NCBI GenBank assembly: GCA_013127575.1 | Contig: CP053418.1 | Location: forward strand, 248,001-312,000 | Direction: 5' to 3' | DNA length: 64,000 nucleotides | DNA from: Ramlibacter terrae | GTDB taxonomy: Bacteria > Pseudomonadota > Gammaproteobacteria > Burkholderiales > Burkholderiaceae_C | In this document: positions 8,636-19,538 of the stretch, in pieces | How positions within the stretch are numbered: the first letter of the stretch is position 1 | Layout of the letters: each line of letters starts with the position of its first letter | Notes under the pieces: generated by a model | Seen by the model: only the letters and a program-made list of their open reading frames with translations | Told to the model about the DNA's origin: nothing | Database searches by the model: none | Translations under genes and position numbers: made by a program

Positions 8636-10391
8636 TCAGTTCGCGGCATGAAAGCTCACGCGTGCCTGCAGGTGTTCACGCGGCACGAGGCAGGAGTTCA
8701 GCCCGACGACGGGCCGCACGCGCGAGCCCGGCGCGCTGGTGCCCCATTTGCCGGTGCCGTACACGCCGTTGACGGCCAGCGGGTCGATCTCCCGGCGCAG
8801 CTTGTCGGCCTCGGCCCGGTCGCTGGTCTTGAGCGCAACGCGCAGGATGACTTCGTACGGCGGCGTGCCGACATGGGGCGATGATTCGCGGTGCACCGCG
8901 TTCACGCCGAGATAGTCGAACCGCACCTGGTCGGCCTTCAGGTCGACGCGGCGGAAGCGCTCTTCCAGCAGGTCCTGCGTCATGCGGGCGCGTTCCATCG
9001 CCGACGGTCCCGCGAAGATCACCATTTCCTCGGTCATGAAGCCTTCGCGCAGCCCCACCAGCGCCTTGAGGCTCGCGGTGGCCGGGCGGCCGGCGCCGTC
9101 GATGAAAACTTCCACCTCGTCGGGGCCGAGCTGCCGGAAGCTCACGCGCGTCAGGTCCGCGATGCAATCGGGGCACAGGTAGCTGGCCGGGTCCTGCACC
9201 TCATACAGCAACTGTTCCTTGCAGGTCGCCTCGGACATCAGGCCGCCGGACCCGGGGAGCTTGCTGAGCACCACGCGGGTCGCGCTGACCTCCGCGATGG
9301 GGTTGCCGATCTCCGCCAGTCGCGCGACTTCCTTGTAACCCGGATCGGCGAAGTAGCCGCCGCTGATCTGCGACCCGCATTCGAGCAGGTGGCCGATGAT
9401 CATGCCGCGCGCCATCTGGTGGGCATCGTCCAGTTTCCAGCCGAACTCGTGGATCAGCGGCGCGAGGTAGACGCAGGCATCGGCCACGCGCGACGTGATG
9501 ATGATGTCCGCCCCGCCGGCGAGCGCGTCCACGATGCCTTGCGCGCCCATGTACGCTTCGGCCGAAACGATGGTGGCCCGGCTGTCGGAGACCGGCTGGC
9601 CACCCTCGATGAACGTGAGGCCGAGATCGCCGATGCGGTCGGTCAGCATCGCACCGGACACGGCGGCCACCTTCAGGTCGTGCACGCCCAGTTCACGCGC
9701 GAGCTCCACCACGCGCTGCGCCGCGGCCTCGGGGTCGAGCCAGCCCCGGTTGGTGACGATCCTGATGCCCTTGCGCTTGCATTCGCGCAGCAGCGGCGTC
9801 ATGCGCGCGACCGGTACGGGTCATAGGGCGGCACCGTGGCGTCTTCCATGCGCGCGACCTGCGCCGCGCTCATGGTGACTTCGGACATCGAGTCGAAGCA
9901 CAGGTAGTCGACGTTGCCGCGCTCCACCATTTCGGGGCGGGCTCGAACCGGTCGCGCGACCAGGCGGAGGCGGAGCCGAGGCGGACGGTCTTGCCTTCGA
10001 GCCGCGTCGGCGCCCGGGCCGGCGCGGGTTCGACCCGACCCGCAGCCACTTGCTCGGCGCGGCCCACGTAGCCGTCGGGCACGCCGACGGGCAGCGACAG
10101 CATCAGCGAGGACAGCGCCTTGCCGGACTCTTCGAATGCCGGGGTGCGCGACCGGCCGCCCTCCAGCACTTCCTCGAGCACGAAGTTGAGCGCGCCGATG
10201 CGCGGCGCCTCGTAGCGCGTGATGCCGCCTTTCGTGATGGGACCGTAGAGCCGGCGAACCGCTTCCACCGTAACCTGTTCGCACAGCAGCGCGTAGTCCG
10301 CCATGTCGTACGCGATGACGGAGATGGTGGAGTTGTTGCCCTTTTCGCCCGAGCGCGAGTGCGCCACTTCGCGCAGCGTGATGGTCTTCAT
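8636..10391 (-). CDS. AtuA-family protein fused behind a small AtuA-like domain
   Basis: After repair a single frame of about 585 residues. The first ~110 residues (HSRSGEKGNNSTISVIAYD, then YGPITKGGITRYEAPRIGALNFVLEEVLEGGRSRTP) match the small AtuA-like ferredoxin-fold domain. The rest (GSASAWSRDRFEPA, then DYLCFDSMSEVTMSAAQ, then IRIVTNRGWLDPEAA, then ADIIITSRVADACVYLAP) is the DUF1446/AtuA domain known from acyclic terpene utilisation in Pseudomonas. Breaks occur at 9811 (CCTGG with T lost, restoring PYLVARM) and near 9936. The ATG at 10391 is used. In relatives the small domain usually follows DUF1446 or is separate, so this order is unusual; a stop hidden by another error near 10050 would make it two genes. 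It is flanked by Bug receptors on both sides in the same direction. Confidence 0.8.
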
Positions 10392-10401
10392 GGCGGCGCC
10401 C

Positions 10402-11379
10402 TCAGTCGATGGTGGCGCCGGTCGCCTTGACGACCTCGGCCCACTTCGCGATGTCTTTTTCGGGGAACTGGCGGAACTCGGTGGGCGAACCGCCGACGGG
10501 CGTGAAGCCCTGCTGCGCCAGCTGCGCGCGGACTTCCGCATCGGCGGCCGCGTCGGCCATCGACTTGTTCAGCCGTGCCGTTACGGCGGCAGGCAGGTTC
10601 GCCGGCCCGAACAGTCCCATCCAGGCGGTCGCGTCGAAGCCCCGGATGCCTTGCTCCCCCGGCGTCGGCACGTCGGGCAGCAGCGGCGTGCGCTGCGGCT
10701 GCAGCACGGCCAGCGCCTTCAGGTTGCCCGCCTTGATGTGCGAAACGAGCGCGGGCACCGGTAGATGATGACGGGGACGTGCCCGGCCATCGTGTCGGTC
10801 ACCGCCTGCCCGACCTCCTTGTACGGCACGTGCGCCATCGGCATGCCGGTGCGCAGCTTGAGCAGCTCGCCGGCCAGCTGGCCCGACGATCCGACCCCTC
10901 CGGTGGCGAAGCTGAGGTTCCGGGTCTGGCCAGCGCCGCGAGCTCCCGCAGGTTGCTGGCGGGCACGTCCTTGTTGACGGCCAGCACGTTCGGGAAGTAC
11001 GCGGCCAGCGAGATCGGCGTGAAGTCGCGCAGGACGTTGTAGGTGATCTTCGGCATCATCGACGCGTTGATCGAGTGCGACGAGATCGTGCCCATCACCA
11101 GCGTGTAGCCATCGGGCGCCGACTTGGCCACCGCTGCGCTGCCCGTGGTGCCGCCGGCACCCGCGCGGTTCTCCACCACCACCGGCTGGCCCGGGTCGGT
11201 CGCCATCTTCTTGACGATCACGCGGGCGAGGATGTCGGTGCTGGAGCCCGCCCCGTAGGGAACGACGATGGTGATCGGGCGCGAGGGAAAGGCTCCGGGG
11301 CCTGCCCCCGGGCGTGCGCGCCCGAGAGGACGCTTGCCGCGGCGACTGCCGCGAGCAGCGAGTGGGTCATGGAAGGCAT
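10402..11379 (-). CDS. Tripartite tricarboxylate transporter substrate-binding protein (Bug family)
   Basis: About 326 residues after repair. Landmarks are a signal peptide (HSLLAAVAAASVLSGAHA), ITIVVPYGAGSSTDILAR, VVVENRAGAGGTTGSAAVAK, APDGYTLVMGT, NVLRDFTPISLAAYFPNVLAVNKDVPA, VGSSGQLAGELL, and C-terminal LNKSMADAAADAEVRAQL. Three breaks, near 11295, 10927 and 10759, each fit one lost base at CCWGG. The start at 11379 (ATG, with GGAGA just upstream) competes with ATG 11370. It lies 10 bases upstream of the AtuA-like gene and is probably co-transcribed with it. It is divergent from a LysR gene, its likely regulator. Confidence 0.85.
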
Positions 11380-11470
11380 AGGTCTCCTGCTTGTTTCGGC
11401 ACGATGTTAGGCACCGCCATAGGCGGGGGCAAGCGCTATATTTCTAAGCATTGATAAGCTGGAGCGATCA

Positions 11471-12428
11471 ATGCCGGAGAGCAACTTCCGCGGCGGCCAC
11501 GGGCAGTCACAGCTGCTGGAACGCCTGAACCTCAACCACTTGCCCGCGTTCCTCGCCGTCGCCGAGCACTGCAGCTTTCGCGCCGCGGCGCAGCGCATGC
11601 ACATCTCGCAGTCGGCCCTGAGCGTGCAGATCCGGCAGCTGGAACGCATGCTGGGCGTGCCGCTCTTCCACCGCACGACCCGCTCGGTCAACCTCACGGC
11701 CGAGGGGCAGCGCCTGCAGGCCGTGGCCCGGCGTGCAACCGAGGAACTGGGCCAGATCGCCATGGAGCTGCGCGAAGACGCACAGCTGCAGCGCGGCGTG
11801 GTGAACGTGGCCGTGCTGCCGTCGCTGGCGGCCACCGGGTGCCGCGTGCGATGCGCGGCTTCGCGATGCGGCACCCGGGCGTCGAGATCCGCTTGCGCGA
11901 TGCGGATTCACGGCTGTGCGCGGACTGGTGCGGCAGGGCCACGTGCACATGGCGCTGATGTCCCGCAATGACGCATCGCCCGTCCTGGCCGACATGGACT
12001 TCACGCGCCTGTTCCACGACGATTTCGTCGCCGTCGTGCCGGAGGGCCATGCGCTGTCGCCGCGCAAGGGCACGTCGTTCGCGGAGCTGGCGCGGCACCC
12101 GCTGTTGCTCAATCCCAAGGGCGTGGACCTGCGCGAGATGCTGGAGCGGCTGTTCCACGCAGAAGCCCTGGTGCCCCGTGTGGCGCAGGAGCTGATCGGC
12201 ACGCACGCGCTCGTTGCGCTGGTGGCGGCCGGCTTCGGCGTGAGCATCCAGCCGCGGATGGCCCTCTCCGGCCTCGACATGCAGGGCTGCAGCGTCCTCA
12301 AGCTGCGCGGCGGCGCCGGCCGCGAGATCGGCGTGATGCTGCCGGCGCGGCGCTCGCACGCGCCCGCTACCCACGGCGTTCAAGGAGTTCCGGCGGAGCA
12401 GGGAAAGGCAGGGGCGCTGCATGGGTGA
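11471..12428 (+). CDS. LysR-family transcriptional regulator
   Basis: An N-terminal winged HTH (LNHLPAFLAVAEHCSFRAAAQRMHISQ, then QIRQLERMLGVPLFHRTTR) and a substrate-binding domain with DDFVAVVPEGHALSPR and VALVAAGFGVSIQP. About 319 residues. Breaks lie at 11839 (ACCGGGTG, CCWGG with one base lost) and near 11915 (CGGCTG, not CCWGG). It starts about 90 bases from the divergent Bug/AtuA operon and is the probable regulator of that catabolic unit. The last ~20 residues are unusual for the family and a further error there is possible. Confidence 0.85.
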
Positions 12429-12448
12429 GCATGGTTGCGGACGGCAGC

Positions 12449-13247
12449 TCAGTACCTCGCCCTCGCCAACCTCCGGCTCCCCCTCGAAATCCCATAGTTC
12501 ACCGGGCAATACAGCACCGCCACCACCGGTACACCGGCACGAGCGAGCGGTAGTTGGCAATCAGCACCTTCGCGTTCTGCATCAACTCGCCATAGGTGAC
12601 GACGTAGCCGAACGTCGTGTCCTTCACCACGATCACCAGCTGCGCCACCAGCGCCGGCACGATGAAGCGCAGCGCCTGCGGGAACACGATCAGCGAAAAC
12701 ACCCGCGCTTCCGTCAGCCCCAATGCCCGCGCCGCATCGGTCTGCCCGCGCGGCACCGCGAGCACCCCGGCCCGGTACACCTCCGCCACCACCGCGGCGG
12801 TGCTCAGTCCCACGGGCAAGGTCAGCATCCAGTACGCACTCAGCTTGATGCCCACCGACGGCAGGACCGGGAAGCACACGTAGATCAGCAGCAGGGTCGG
12901 CACGCCGCGCAGGAACTCGATGACGGCCACGGCCGGCCAGCGCACGAACCGCTGCTTCGACAATCGTCCGAGCAGCAGCACCAGCCCGAAGACCAGCGCG
13001 ATCACGGCCGCCACCGCCGCCGACGCCAGCGTGCCGAGCAGGCCCTTGGCCGGGAAGACCCATGTCGTCTTCCGGGCAAAGAATTCCCACAGCCGCCCTT
13101 CGAACTGGCCCGCGGCATGGAAGCCGTACACGACCCCCGCAAGCAGCAGGAGCAGCAGCGCGGCGGTGGCCGCGCTCACGCCGCGCGTGATCGCCTTCGC
13201 CCCGGGGTTCAGGTCGCCGAAGAGGATGTCTTCGGGGCGCGGCTCAT
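12449..13247 (-). CDS. Amino-acid ABC transporter permease (HisM/GltK type)
   Basis: An inner-membrane permease of about 266 residues with several hydrophobic helices and the EAA loop EVYRAGVLAVPRGQTDAARALGLTEARV. Other landmarks are IEFLRGVPTLLLIYV and VVKDTTFGYVV. T is lost from CCTGG near 12527, restoring VPVYLVVAVLYCPVNYGIS. The ATG at 13247 overlaps the stop of the next upstream permease gene (ATGA) and is in frame if one base is missing in the C-run near 13235; otherwise GTG 13179 would start it. It forms a transporter with the permease and binding protein upstream. No ATP-binding subunit gene is adjacent. Confidence 0.85.
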
Positions 13248-13905
13248 CGCAGGATCCGCATCTTCTTGTCGAGCGTGGCGCCGGCCCGGGCGATGAGCAG
13301 GCCCGAGGCGGTACATCGCGGCCGCCAGTGCGAAAGCGGCGATGCCGGCCGCCGAGTCGTTGGCGATCTTGGCGACGAGCGCCGTGAGTTCACGCCCCGG
13401 CATGGGCACCTGCGACGCCAGCGAGGTCGTCAGCATCAGCGCGATGAGCAGCGAGGTCATCGGCTGCACGACCGAGCGCAGCGCCTGCGGCAGCAGGATC
13501 GAAGTGATGATCGCCAGCGGGCCCATGCCCAGGCTGCGCGCGGCGTCCACGGCCGATGGCGACGGTGTTGATGCCGGTGCGGATGTAGTCCGCGGTGAAG
13601 GCGGAGCACACCAGCGCCAGCGTCAGGATCACGGCGTGCTCGTAGTCGATCACCACCTGCAGGTCGGGCAGCGCGAACACGATGAAGATCAGCAGCAGCG
13701 CCACGCCCGGGATGTTGCGGAAGACCTCGACGTAGACGGTCAGCACGAAGCGCAGCGGCGCCAGCGGCAGCAGCCGGGCGACCGTCACCACCAGGCCCAG
13801 CACGAAGCCGGCCGCGAAGGAGATGGCCGTGAGCTTCCACGTCAGCAAAAGGGCCTGCCCGAAGGCAGGCCCATGCTCGGCCAGCAGCCGCAGGACACCG
13901 TCCAT
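13244..13905 (-). CDS. Amino-acid ABC transporter permease (HisQ/GltJ type)
   Basis: About 220 residues with helices around LTWKLTAISFAAGFVLGLVV and ALLLIFIVFALP, the RFVLTVYVEVFRNIPGV motif, and an EAA loop of the form INTVAIG.VDAARSLGMGPLAII. The end LDKKMRILR is typical of the family. Breaks are near 13555 (CCTGGTGG read as CCGTGG, two bases lost) and near 13300 (one extra C). The ATG at 13905 lies just past the stop of the binding-protein gene. It pairs with the downstream permease. Confidence 0.84.
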
Positions 13906-13910
13906 CGCGC

Positions 13911-14811
13911 TCAGGGGATCGCGGGCGGCGTCGGCACGTTGGTGCTGCCGGTGCGCTGCCCGATGGACACCGTCCACAGCTTGGCCCGGTGCCGTCGGCC
14001 TGGATCTTCTTGAGGAAGGCATTGACGAAGGCGACGCCGTCCGAGCCCTTGGGCAGGCCGACGCCGTACGGGTCCTGCGCGCCGAAGGGCGCACCCGCCA
14101 GTTTCGCTTCGCCGGCGCCGAGGCTCAGCACGTTGAGCAGCAGCGTGTAGTCGGTCACGTAGGCGTCCACGCGTCCCCGGCGCAGGGCGTCCAGCGCCTC
14201 CTGGTGCGTCTGGAATTCCTGCACCGTGGCCTTGGGCGCGAACTGCGCCAGGATCGCGGGGCCGGTCGATCCGGGCCGGGTGGCGGCCTTCTTGCCGGCC
14301 GGTCGTTGTGCGACTGGATGTCCTTGTTGTTCGCCTTCACCAGCACGCCCGCCTGCGAGGCGTAGTACGGGCCGGCGAACGAGATCTTCTCGGCGCGCGC
14401 CGGAGTGATCGAGTAGGTGGCCAGCACGACGTCGACCTGGTCGTTGATGAGCACCTGCTCGCGCGTGGACGAGGTGACCTGCGTGAACTTGTACTTGGAG
14501 CCGTCGCCCACGATGTAGCGCGTGAGGAGCTGCGCCAGGCCGGCGTCGAAGCCGCGCATCTTGCCGTCCTTCTCGTTGAGCATCGAGAAGAGGTTCGACG
14601 TCTGCGTGCCGCCGAGGCGCAGCGTGCCTTCCTGCTTGATCTTGCTGGCCCACTTGCTGGCCGCGATGGTGGCGGCGTCGGCCACGGGGCCCTGGGCGAC
14701 CAGCGCGTCGAAAGCCTGCGCGTTGATGGGCGTGCCCCGGGCGAACAGCGGCGCGGCGGTGGCAACGGCCAGTGCGGCCAGGCCGGCCTTCAGGATGGAG
14801 TGGATAGCCAT
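13911..14811 (-). CDS. Amino-acid ABC transporter periplasmic binding protein
   Basis: An SBP family 3 protein of about 300 residues with a signal peptide (HSILKAGLAALAVATAAPLFA). Landmarks are KQEGTLRLGGTQTSNLFS, GFDAGLAQLLTRYI, DQVDVVLATYSITPARAEKISFAGPYYAS, and DAYVTDYTLLL. Breaks at 14302 (CCTGG, restoring SHNDLAGKKAA) and 13990 (CCTGG, restoring DGTWAKLWTV) are single base losses. It is the first gene of an SBP-permease-permease operon. The ligand is probably a polar amino acid; the sequence does not allow a narrower call. Confidence 0.85.
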
Positions 14812-14893
14812 GGATTTTCTCTCGTTGACGTGTGCTGCGAAGAATGTATAGCAGTTCCGCGGAGGGGTGCGGGGATGGGGCCAGAATCGCGCC

Positions 14894-15702
14894 ATGGACC
14901 ATCCCGTCATCTACCGCAAGCTGGGCGCCGTCGCCCACGTCTCGCTCAACCGGCCGTCCGCGCGCAACGCGCTCACGCCCGAAATGCTGTGCCGCCGGCC
15001 GACGCGGTCATCGACTTCAACACCGACGACAGCCTCCGCGTGCTGGTGCTCGGCGCCGAAGGCCCGCAGGCGTTCTGCGCCGGCGGCGACCTCGCGCTCA
15101 CCATCCCGCTGTTCGGCGGCGCGCGGCCGCCGCAGGATGCATGGGACCGGCGCGTGCTCGAAGATCCGCTGGTCATGCCGGCTTCGTCGCTGCGCGACTA
15201 CCCGCTGGACAAGCCGGTCATCGCCGCGATCAACGGCGCCTGCTATGCGGCCGGGTTCGAGATCATGTTGGGCACCGACATCCGCATCGCGGCCGAGCAC
15301 GCGACCTTCTGCCTGCCCGAGGTGAAGCGCGCCGTGATTCCTTTCGCAGGCTCGATGGTGCGGCTGCCGCGGCAGATCCCGTACGCGCAGGCGATGGAGC
15401 TGATGCTCACGGGCGACCCGATCGACGCGCAGAAGGCGCTCTCGATGGGCCTGGTCAACCACGTGGTGCCGGCCGCCGACGTGCTGCCGCGGGCTTTCGC
15501 CATGGCCGAGCGCATGGCGCGCAACGGCCCGCTGGCCATGCGCAAGCTCAAGCAGACCGTGACGGCGGCCAGCGGGCTGCCGCTGGAGCAGGGCTTCGTG
15601 CTGGAAAACGAAACGAAGCGCATCGTGCTGGGCAGCGACGACGCGCGCGAAGGGCCGCGCGCCTTCATGGAAAAGCGCGAGCCGCGCTACACGGGCCGGT
15701 AA
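14894..15702 (+). CDS. Enoyl-CoA hydratase/isomerase family protein
   Basis: A crotonase-fold protein of 270 residues acting on an acyl-CoA. Oxyanion-hole segments AFCAGGDLAL and NGACYAAGFEIMLGTDIRIA are visible, followed by FCLPEVKRAVIPFAGS and the C-terminal ENETKRIVLGSDDAREGPRAF. The catalytic Glu position of hydratases lies in PEVKRAVIP. T is lost from CCTGG near 14998, restoring MLCRLADAVIDF. It is followed after 11 bases by an SDR gene, a pairing typical of beta-oxidation-like modules. Confidence 0.87.
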
Positions 15703-15713
15703 GGAAGAACGAC

Positions 15714-16583
15714 ATGACGCAAGCAATCAGGCTCGACGGACAGGTGGCGGTGGTGACGGGCAGCGGACGCGGCCTCGGCCTCGCGTTCGCGAAGGCGCTG
15801 GCCCGCGCCGGCGCGCGCGTGGTGGTCAACGACGTGGATGCGACGACGGCCGCCGAAGCGGTCGAGGCGATCCGCAGGGAAGGCGGCGAGGCCGTGGCCG
15901 AAGTGGTCGCCGTCGGGCCGTCGGCCGCCGCCGACCAGCTGGTGCGCCGCGCCGTGGACACCGGGGCCGGCTCGACGTGATGTGCGCCAACGCCGGCATC
16001 CTGCGCGACCGCGTGCTGTGGAACATGACCGACGACGACTTCGACGCCGTGATCGAAACCCACCTGCGCGGCACCTTCACCTGCGCCCGCGCCGCGGTGC
16101 GCCAGATGCGCGCGCAGGGCGAAGGCGGCTCGCTGGTGCTGCTGGCCTCGCCGGCCGGGCAGCAGGGCAACTTCGGGCAGGGCAACTATTCGGCGGCCAA
16201 GGCCGGCATCACCGGCTTCACCCGCACCGGGCGATGGAATGCGCCAAGGCGAAGATCACGGTCAATGCGATCGTGCCGGTGGCCTTCACGCAGATGGTCG
16301 CCACCATCCCGGCGCTGGCGCAGTACGCCGACCGGTGGCGCGCGGCGAAGGCCTGCCGGCCGAGGTGCGGCGCGGCGGGCTCGGGCTGCCCGAAGACGTG
16401 GCGCCCCTGCTGGTGTTCCCGGCGTCGCAGCAGGCGCGCCACATCACCGGCCAGTGCATCGGCATCGGCGGCGACAAGCTGTCGCTGTGGTCGCATCCGC
16501 AGGAAGTGCAGGTGGCCCACGCCGAAGGCGGCTGGTCGGCGGAAGGCATCGCCGGCGCACGGGGCACGGAGATCGCCGGCTGA
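15714..16583 (+). CDS. Short-chain dehydrogenase (3-hydroxyacyl-CoA/3-oxoacyl reductase-like)
   Basis: About 291 residues: VVTGSGRGLG dinucleotide motif, CANAGI, catalytic Ser in LLASPAG and YSAAK. The longer C-terminus (ARHITGQCIGIGGDKLSLWSHP) resembles SDRs of fatty-acid or steroid degradation. Three base losses at CCTGG (near 15963, 16228, 16332) restore DTWGRLDVMC, RTWAMECAKAKITVN and ADLVARGEGLP. It is in an operon with the preceding enoyl-CoA hydratase, so it is likely to oxidise a hydroxyacyl intermediate. Substrate not determined. Confidence 0.85.
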
Positions 16584-16604
16584 ACCGCGCGGCCGGCGGG
16601 GCGG

Positions 16605-17336
16605 CTACGCGCGCAGCGCCGAGCGCGCCGTCGGCCGCAGGCGCAGCGATTGCGCCGGGGCCGCGAGGTGCGGTGACAAGCCGGGGGCGGCGTCGCGCTC
16701 CCAGCGTTCGCTTTGCTTGAATGCCTCGAAGTCTTCGCTTCCGGCGAACAGCGCAACGCCGACCAGCACTTGCACGCCTTCGCGGACCGGCAGCCGCGGG
16801 AAGGTGTTGGCAGATGGCTCGGTCACGTACCACGCAGTGTCTTGCGCGCCGCCGTCGCGCAGCACCGCGCCTGCGTTCCGTGCGGCCTGCAGCAACGCGG
16901 GTGAGGGCGGCGCATGCAGCGGAAAGATGGTGATGTCCACCAGTCCGGCAGCGTCACCGCCCGCAGTGGCGGGCGGACGCGGGCGCTGCACCGTCACCCC
17001 GCTGCCCTCCCACGCGGGCCGGAGCAGCAGCACGTCGTCGAAGTCGATCATGGTGGCGTTCGCCACCGCGCTGTGCGCCGCCCACGCCGGTCCGCCATAG
17101 AAGGCGCCGAGGGCCTCGGCGCGTTCCGCCATGCCGGCAAATCCGCGCAGCCAGACGAAGCGGTCGGGCCGGTCGGCATCGCGGAACTGCCCGATGACGC
17201 GCGCGCCCACCGCCTCCTGCGTCTCGACGAACTCGCGATCGAACACGTCGATCAAGGTGTCGCGCTGGCCGGGGTGCAGCGTGTACTGGCGCAGTTCGAC
17301 GACCGTGCAGCGGGGGCTGGGTGGGGCGGGCAACAT
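16605..17336 (-). CDS. NIPSNAP family protein, tandem
   Basis: An intact frame of 243 residues with ribosome-binding site AAGGAG. Residues ~12-100 (VVELRQYTLHPGQRDTLIDVFDREFVETQEAVGARVIGQFRD, then RFVWLRGF) form a NIPSNAP ferredoxin-like domain. A second weaker copy follows from LVDITIFPLHAPPSP to EAFKQSERWE. The family is dimeric with often unknown function. It is convergent with the SDR and divergent from the GST-like gene. Confidence 0.85.
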   Translation of the reverse strand: MLPAPPSPRCTVVELRQYTLHPGQRDTLIDVFDREFVETQEAVGARVIGQFRDADRPDRFVWLRGFAGMAERAEALGAFYGGPAWAAHSAVANATMIDFDDVLLLRPAWEGSGVTVQRPRPPATAGGDAAGLVDITIFPLHAPPSPALLQAARNAGAVLRDGGAQDTAWYVTEPSANTFPRLPVREGVQVLVGVALFAGSEDFEAFKQSERWERDAAPGLSPHLAAPAQSLRLRPTARSALRA

Positions 17337-17426
17337 GGAATCTCCTTGGGTTTCACCGAGTGTCACGCCGCAAACATGACAAGGTGCGGCAGGATTTGCG
17401 CTCGGAGCTTCCGCTAGCATTCCGCA

Positions 17427-18196
17427 ATGGACATCCCTTGCGTCAGCGTCGAAGAGGCCATCACCGCTCCCGGCTTGCGGATGGTGGTGGTGGGCCGCAT
17501 TCCCAGTCCTTGGTCCGAAGCGGCGAAGGGCATCTTCCACGTCAAGCAGGTTCCCCTGGACCGCCGTGCGGCTGGCGTACGACAGCCCGGCGCTGAAGGC
17601 GTGGGCCGGCCAGCGCAGCGCCCCGGTGGCGGTGTACGGGAACGAGCCGCCGCGCTCAGGCTGGGCGGAGATCCGGAACTGGCGGAGCGCCTTGCTCCGA
17701 CGCCTTCCTTGCTGCCTTCCGATGCCGCCGAGCGCGCGGCTGCGCTGGAGCTCGCCGGCGCCATCTGCGGAGAGCACGGACTCGGATGGTGGCGACGGCT
17801 GCAACTGGTGGAAGCCGGGCTGCGCGGGGCGGGCGGCTTCCCGCGCGAAGTGGCGGCGTACATCGGCAAGAAGTACGGCCACACCGCGGAGACCGGAAGT
17901 GCGGCGGCGGACCGCACCGCAGGGCTGCTGGCGATGCTCGCATCGCGCGTGAATGCGCAGCATGCGGCAGGGAGCCGCTATTACGTCGGACAGCGACTCA
18001 CCGCCGTGGACATCTACAGCGCGACCTTCATGGCGCTGTTCCGTCCGCTGTCAGAATCCGTCTGCGCGATGGACGCGGCCACGCGCGCCGCTTTCGAATT
18101 CCGCGAGCCGGTCACGGACGCCGCCCCGGATGAAGTGCTCTGGCGCACCGCGACATGGTGTACCGCGAGCACCTGCGGCTGCCGTTGTCGCTCTGA
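17427..18196 (+). CDS. Glutathione S-transferase-like protein
   Basis: About 256 residues. The N-terminal half (GLRMVVVGRIPSPWSEAAKGIFHVKQVPWTAVRLAYDSPALKAW) is a thioredoxin-like domain, and the C-terminal half (YIGKKYGHT, YYVGQRLTAVDIYSATFMALFRPL) is a GST helical domain ending RHRDMVYREHLRLPLSL. Breaks are near 17563 (an extra C before CCTGG), 17682 (CCTGG with C lost, restoring IRNLAERLAP) and 18155 (a C lost in GGCGCCACC). Conjugation or dehalogenation activity cannot be specified. Confidence 0.78.
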
Positions 18197-18199
18197 CGC

Positions 18200-19489
18200 T
18201 CACGCCGCATCCGCCACCGCATCGCTCACGCGCCGGATCGGCGTCCCCGCCCAGAGCCACCAGCGCCGCCCCCACCAGCGCCAGCCCCGCTCCCGCGAAC
18301 AGCTGCTGCAGCGTCACCACCCGCAGCAGCCAGCCCGCGCCGGCCGATGCCACGGGCACCAGGCCCATGAAGATGAACATGAACAGGCTCATGGCCCGCC
18401 CGATCATCGCCGGCGGCACGCGCTTCTGCACCCACGTGAACACCGCCACCTGCATGAAGCCGCCGAGCGCGCCGACCAGCCCCAGCAGCACGGCGCCCTG
18501 CCATGCCGCGGTGATGCCGCCCATGGGCACGAACAGCAGGCCGATGGCGATGTCGGCCAGCAGGATGCTGGTGCCGAGCGTGCCGATGCGCATCCCCGGG
18601 CGCACGCCCGAAGCGACCATGCCGATCAAGGTGCCGGCGCCGTGCGCGCCCAGCATCAAGCCGAGCGCGGAGGCGCCGAGGCCCGCCGTGCCGGCGGCCA
18701 GCACCGGCAGCGCGATGTGCAAGGGGCCGAGCACCAGCACGGCGACCGCCGCCCAGTACAGGTAGCAGGTGCGCAGCTGCGCGTCGTTCCAGACGTGCCG
18801 CAGGCCCGCGGCCACCGACGCCCAGATCGGCGCATGCCGCACCGGGTCGGCCGGCAGCGGACGCATCACCACGCGCGACAGCGTCCAGGCGGAGAGCGCG
18901 AAGCTGAAGGCGTCGAGGCCGAAGGCCATCGCCACGCCCGCGGCGTCCTGCACGCCGTGCGAGCCGTCACCGAACAGCGCGATCAGCAGGCCGGCGGCCA
19001 GCGGGCCGAGGAACATGCTCAGTTGCCGCAGGCCCATCATCACGCCGTTGGCGGCCGCCAGTTGCGAAGGCGGCAGCGCGTGCGGCAGGATCGACGTGCC
19101 CGAGGGAATGCTGAAGGCGCTGCTGATGCCCAGCGCCAGCGACAGCGCGTAGATCAACGGCAGCGTCAGCGCGCCCTGCCACACACCCAGCGCGAGCACG
19201 CCGAGCAGCACCGTGTTGACGTACTTGGTGAGCATCAGCACGCGCTGCGGCGAGAAGCGGTCGACCACCGCGCCGCCCACCGGGATGAAGACGGCGCGCG
19301 GGATGCCGATCAGGGCCAGCACGATGCCGAGCGCCACGGTGTCGCCGGTCAGGCGCAGCACCAGCAGGGCAGGGCCAGCAAGGTGAACTGGTCGCCGAGC
19401 AGCGACACCGCGCTGCCGGCCATCAGCCAGCGGAAGTTGCGGTCGCGGAAGAGGGCCGCGCGGGCGGCCGGGTCGGGGGTCTGGGTCAT
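18200..19489 (-). CDS. Major facilitator superfamily exporter
   Basis: An inner-membrane transporter of about 430 residues with roughly 12 hydrophobic segments. The N-terminus FRDRNFRWLMAGSAVSLLGDQFTLLALALLVL and loop VVDRFSPQRVLMLTKYVNT are of the MFS_3/enterobactin-exporter type. One G is lost from CCTGG near 19371. A frame error near 18228 probably hides the true stop: in the neighbouring frame the protein ends at 18200, four bases from the convergent GST-like gene. Substrate unknown, probably a small-molecule efflux pump. Confidence 0.85.
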
Positions 19490-19538
19490 GTCGGTCCTTC
19501 GAACAGGGCCGACTTTGCAGGCTCACGTAACGTGAGGG

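Noticed and set aside
16605-17963. A 452-residue reading extending the NIPSNAP gene upstream
   Set aside because: The extension is antisense to the GST-like gene; the ATG at 17336 with AAGGAG gives the normal family length.
17427-19535. A 702-residue plus-strand frame
   Set aside because: Apart from its first residues it is antisense to the MFS exporter and low-complexity; an effect of high GC content.
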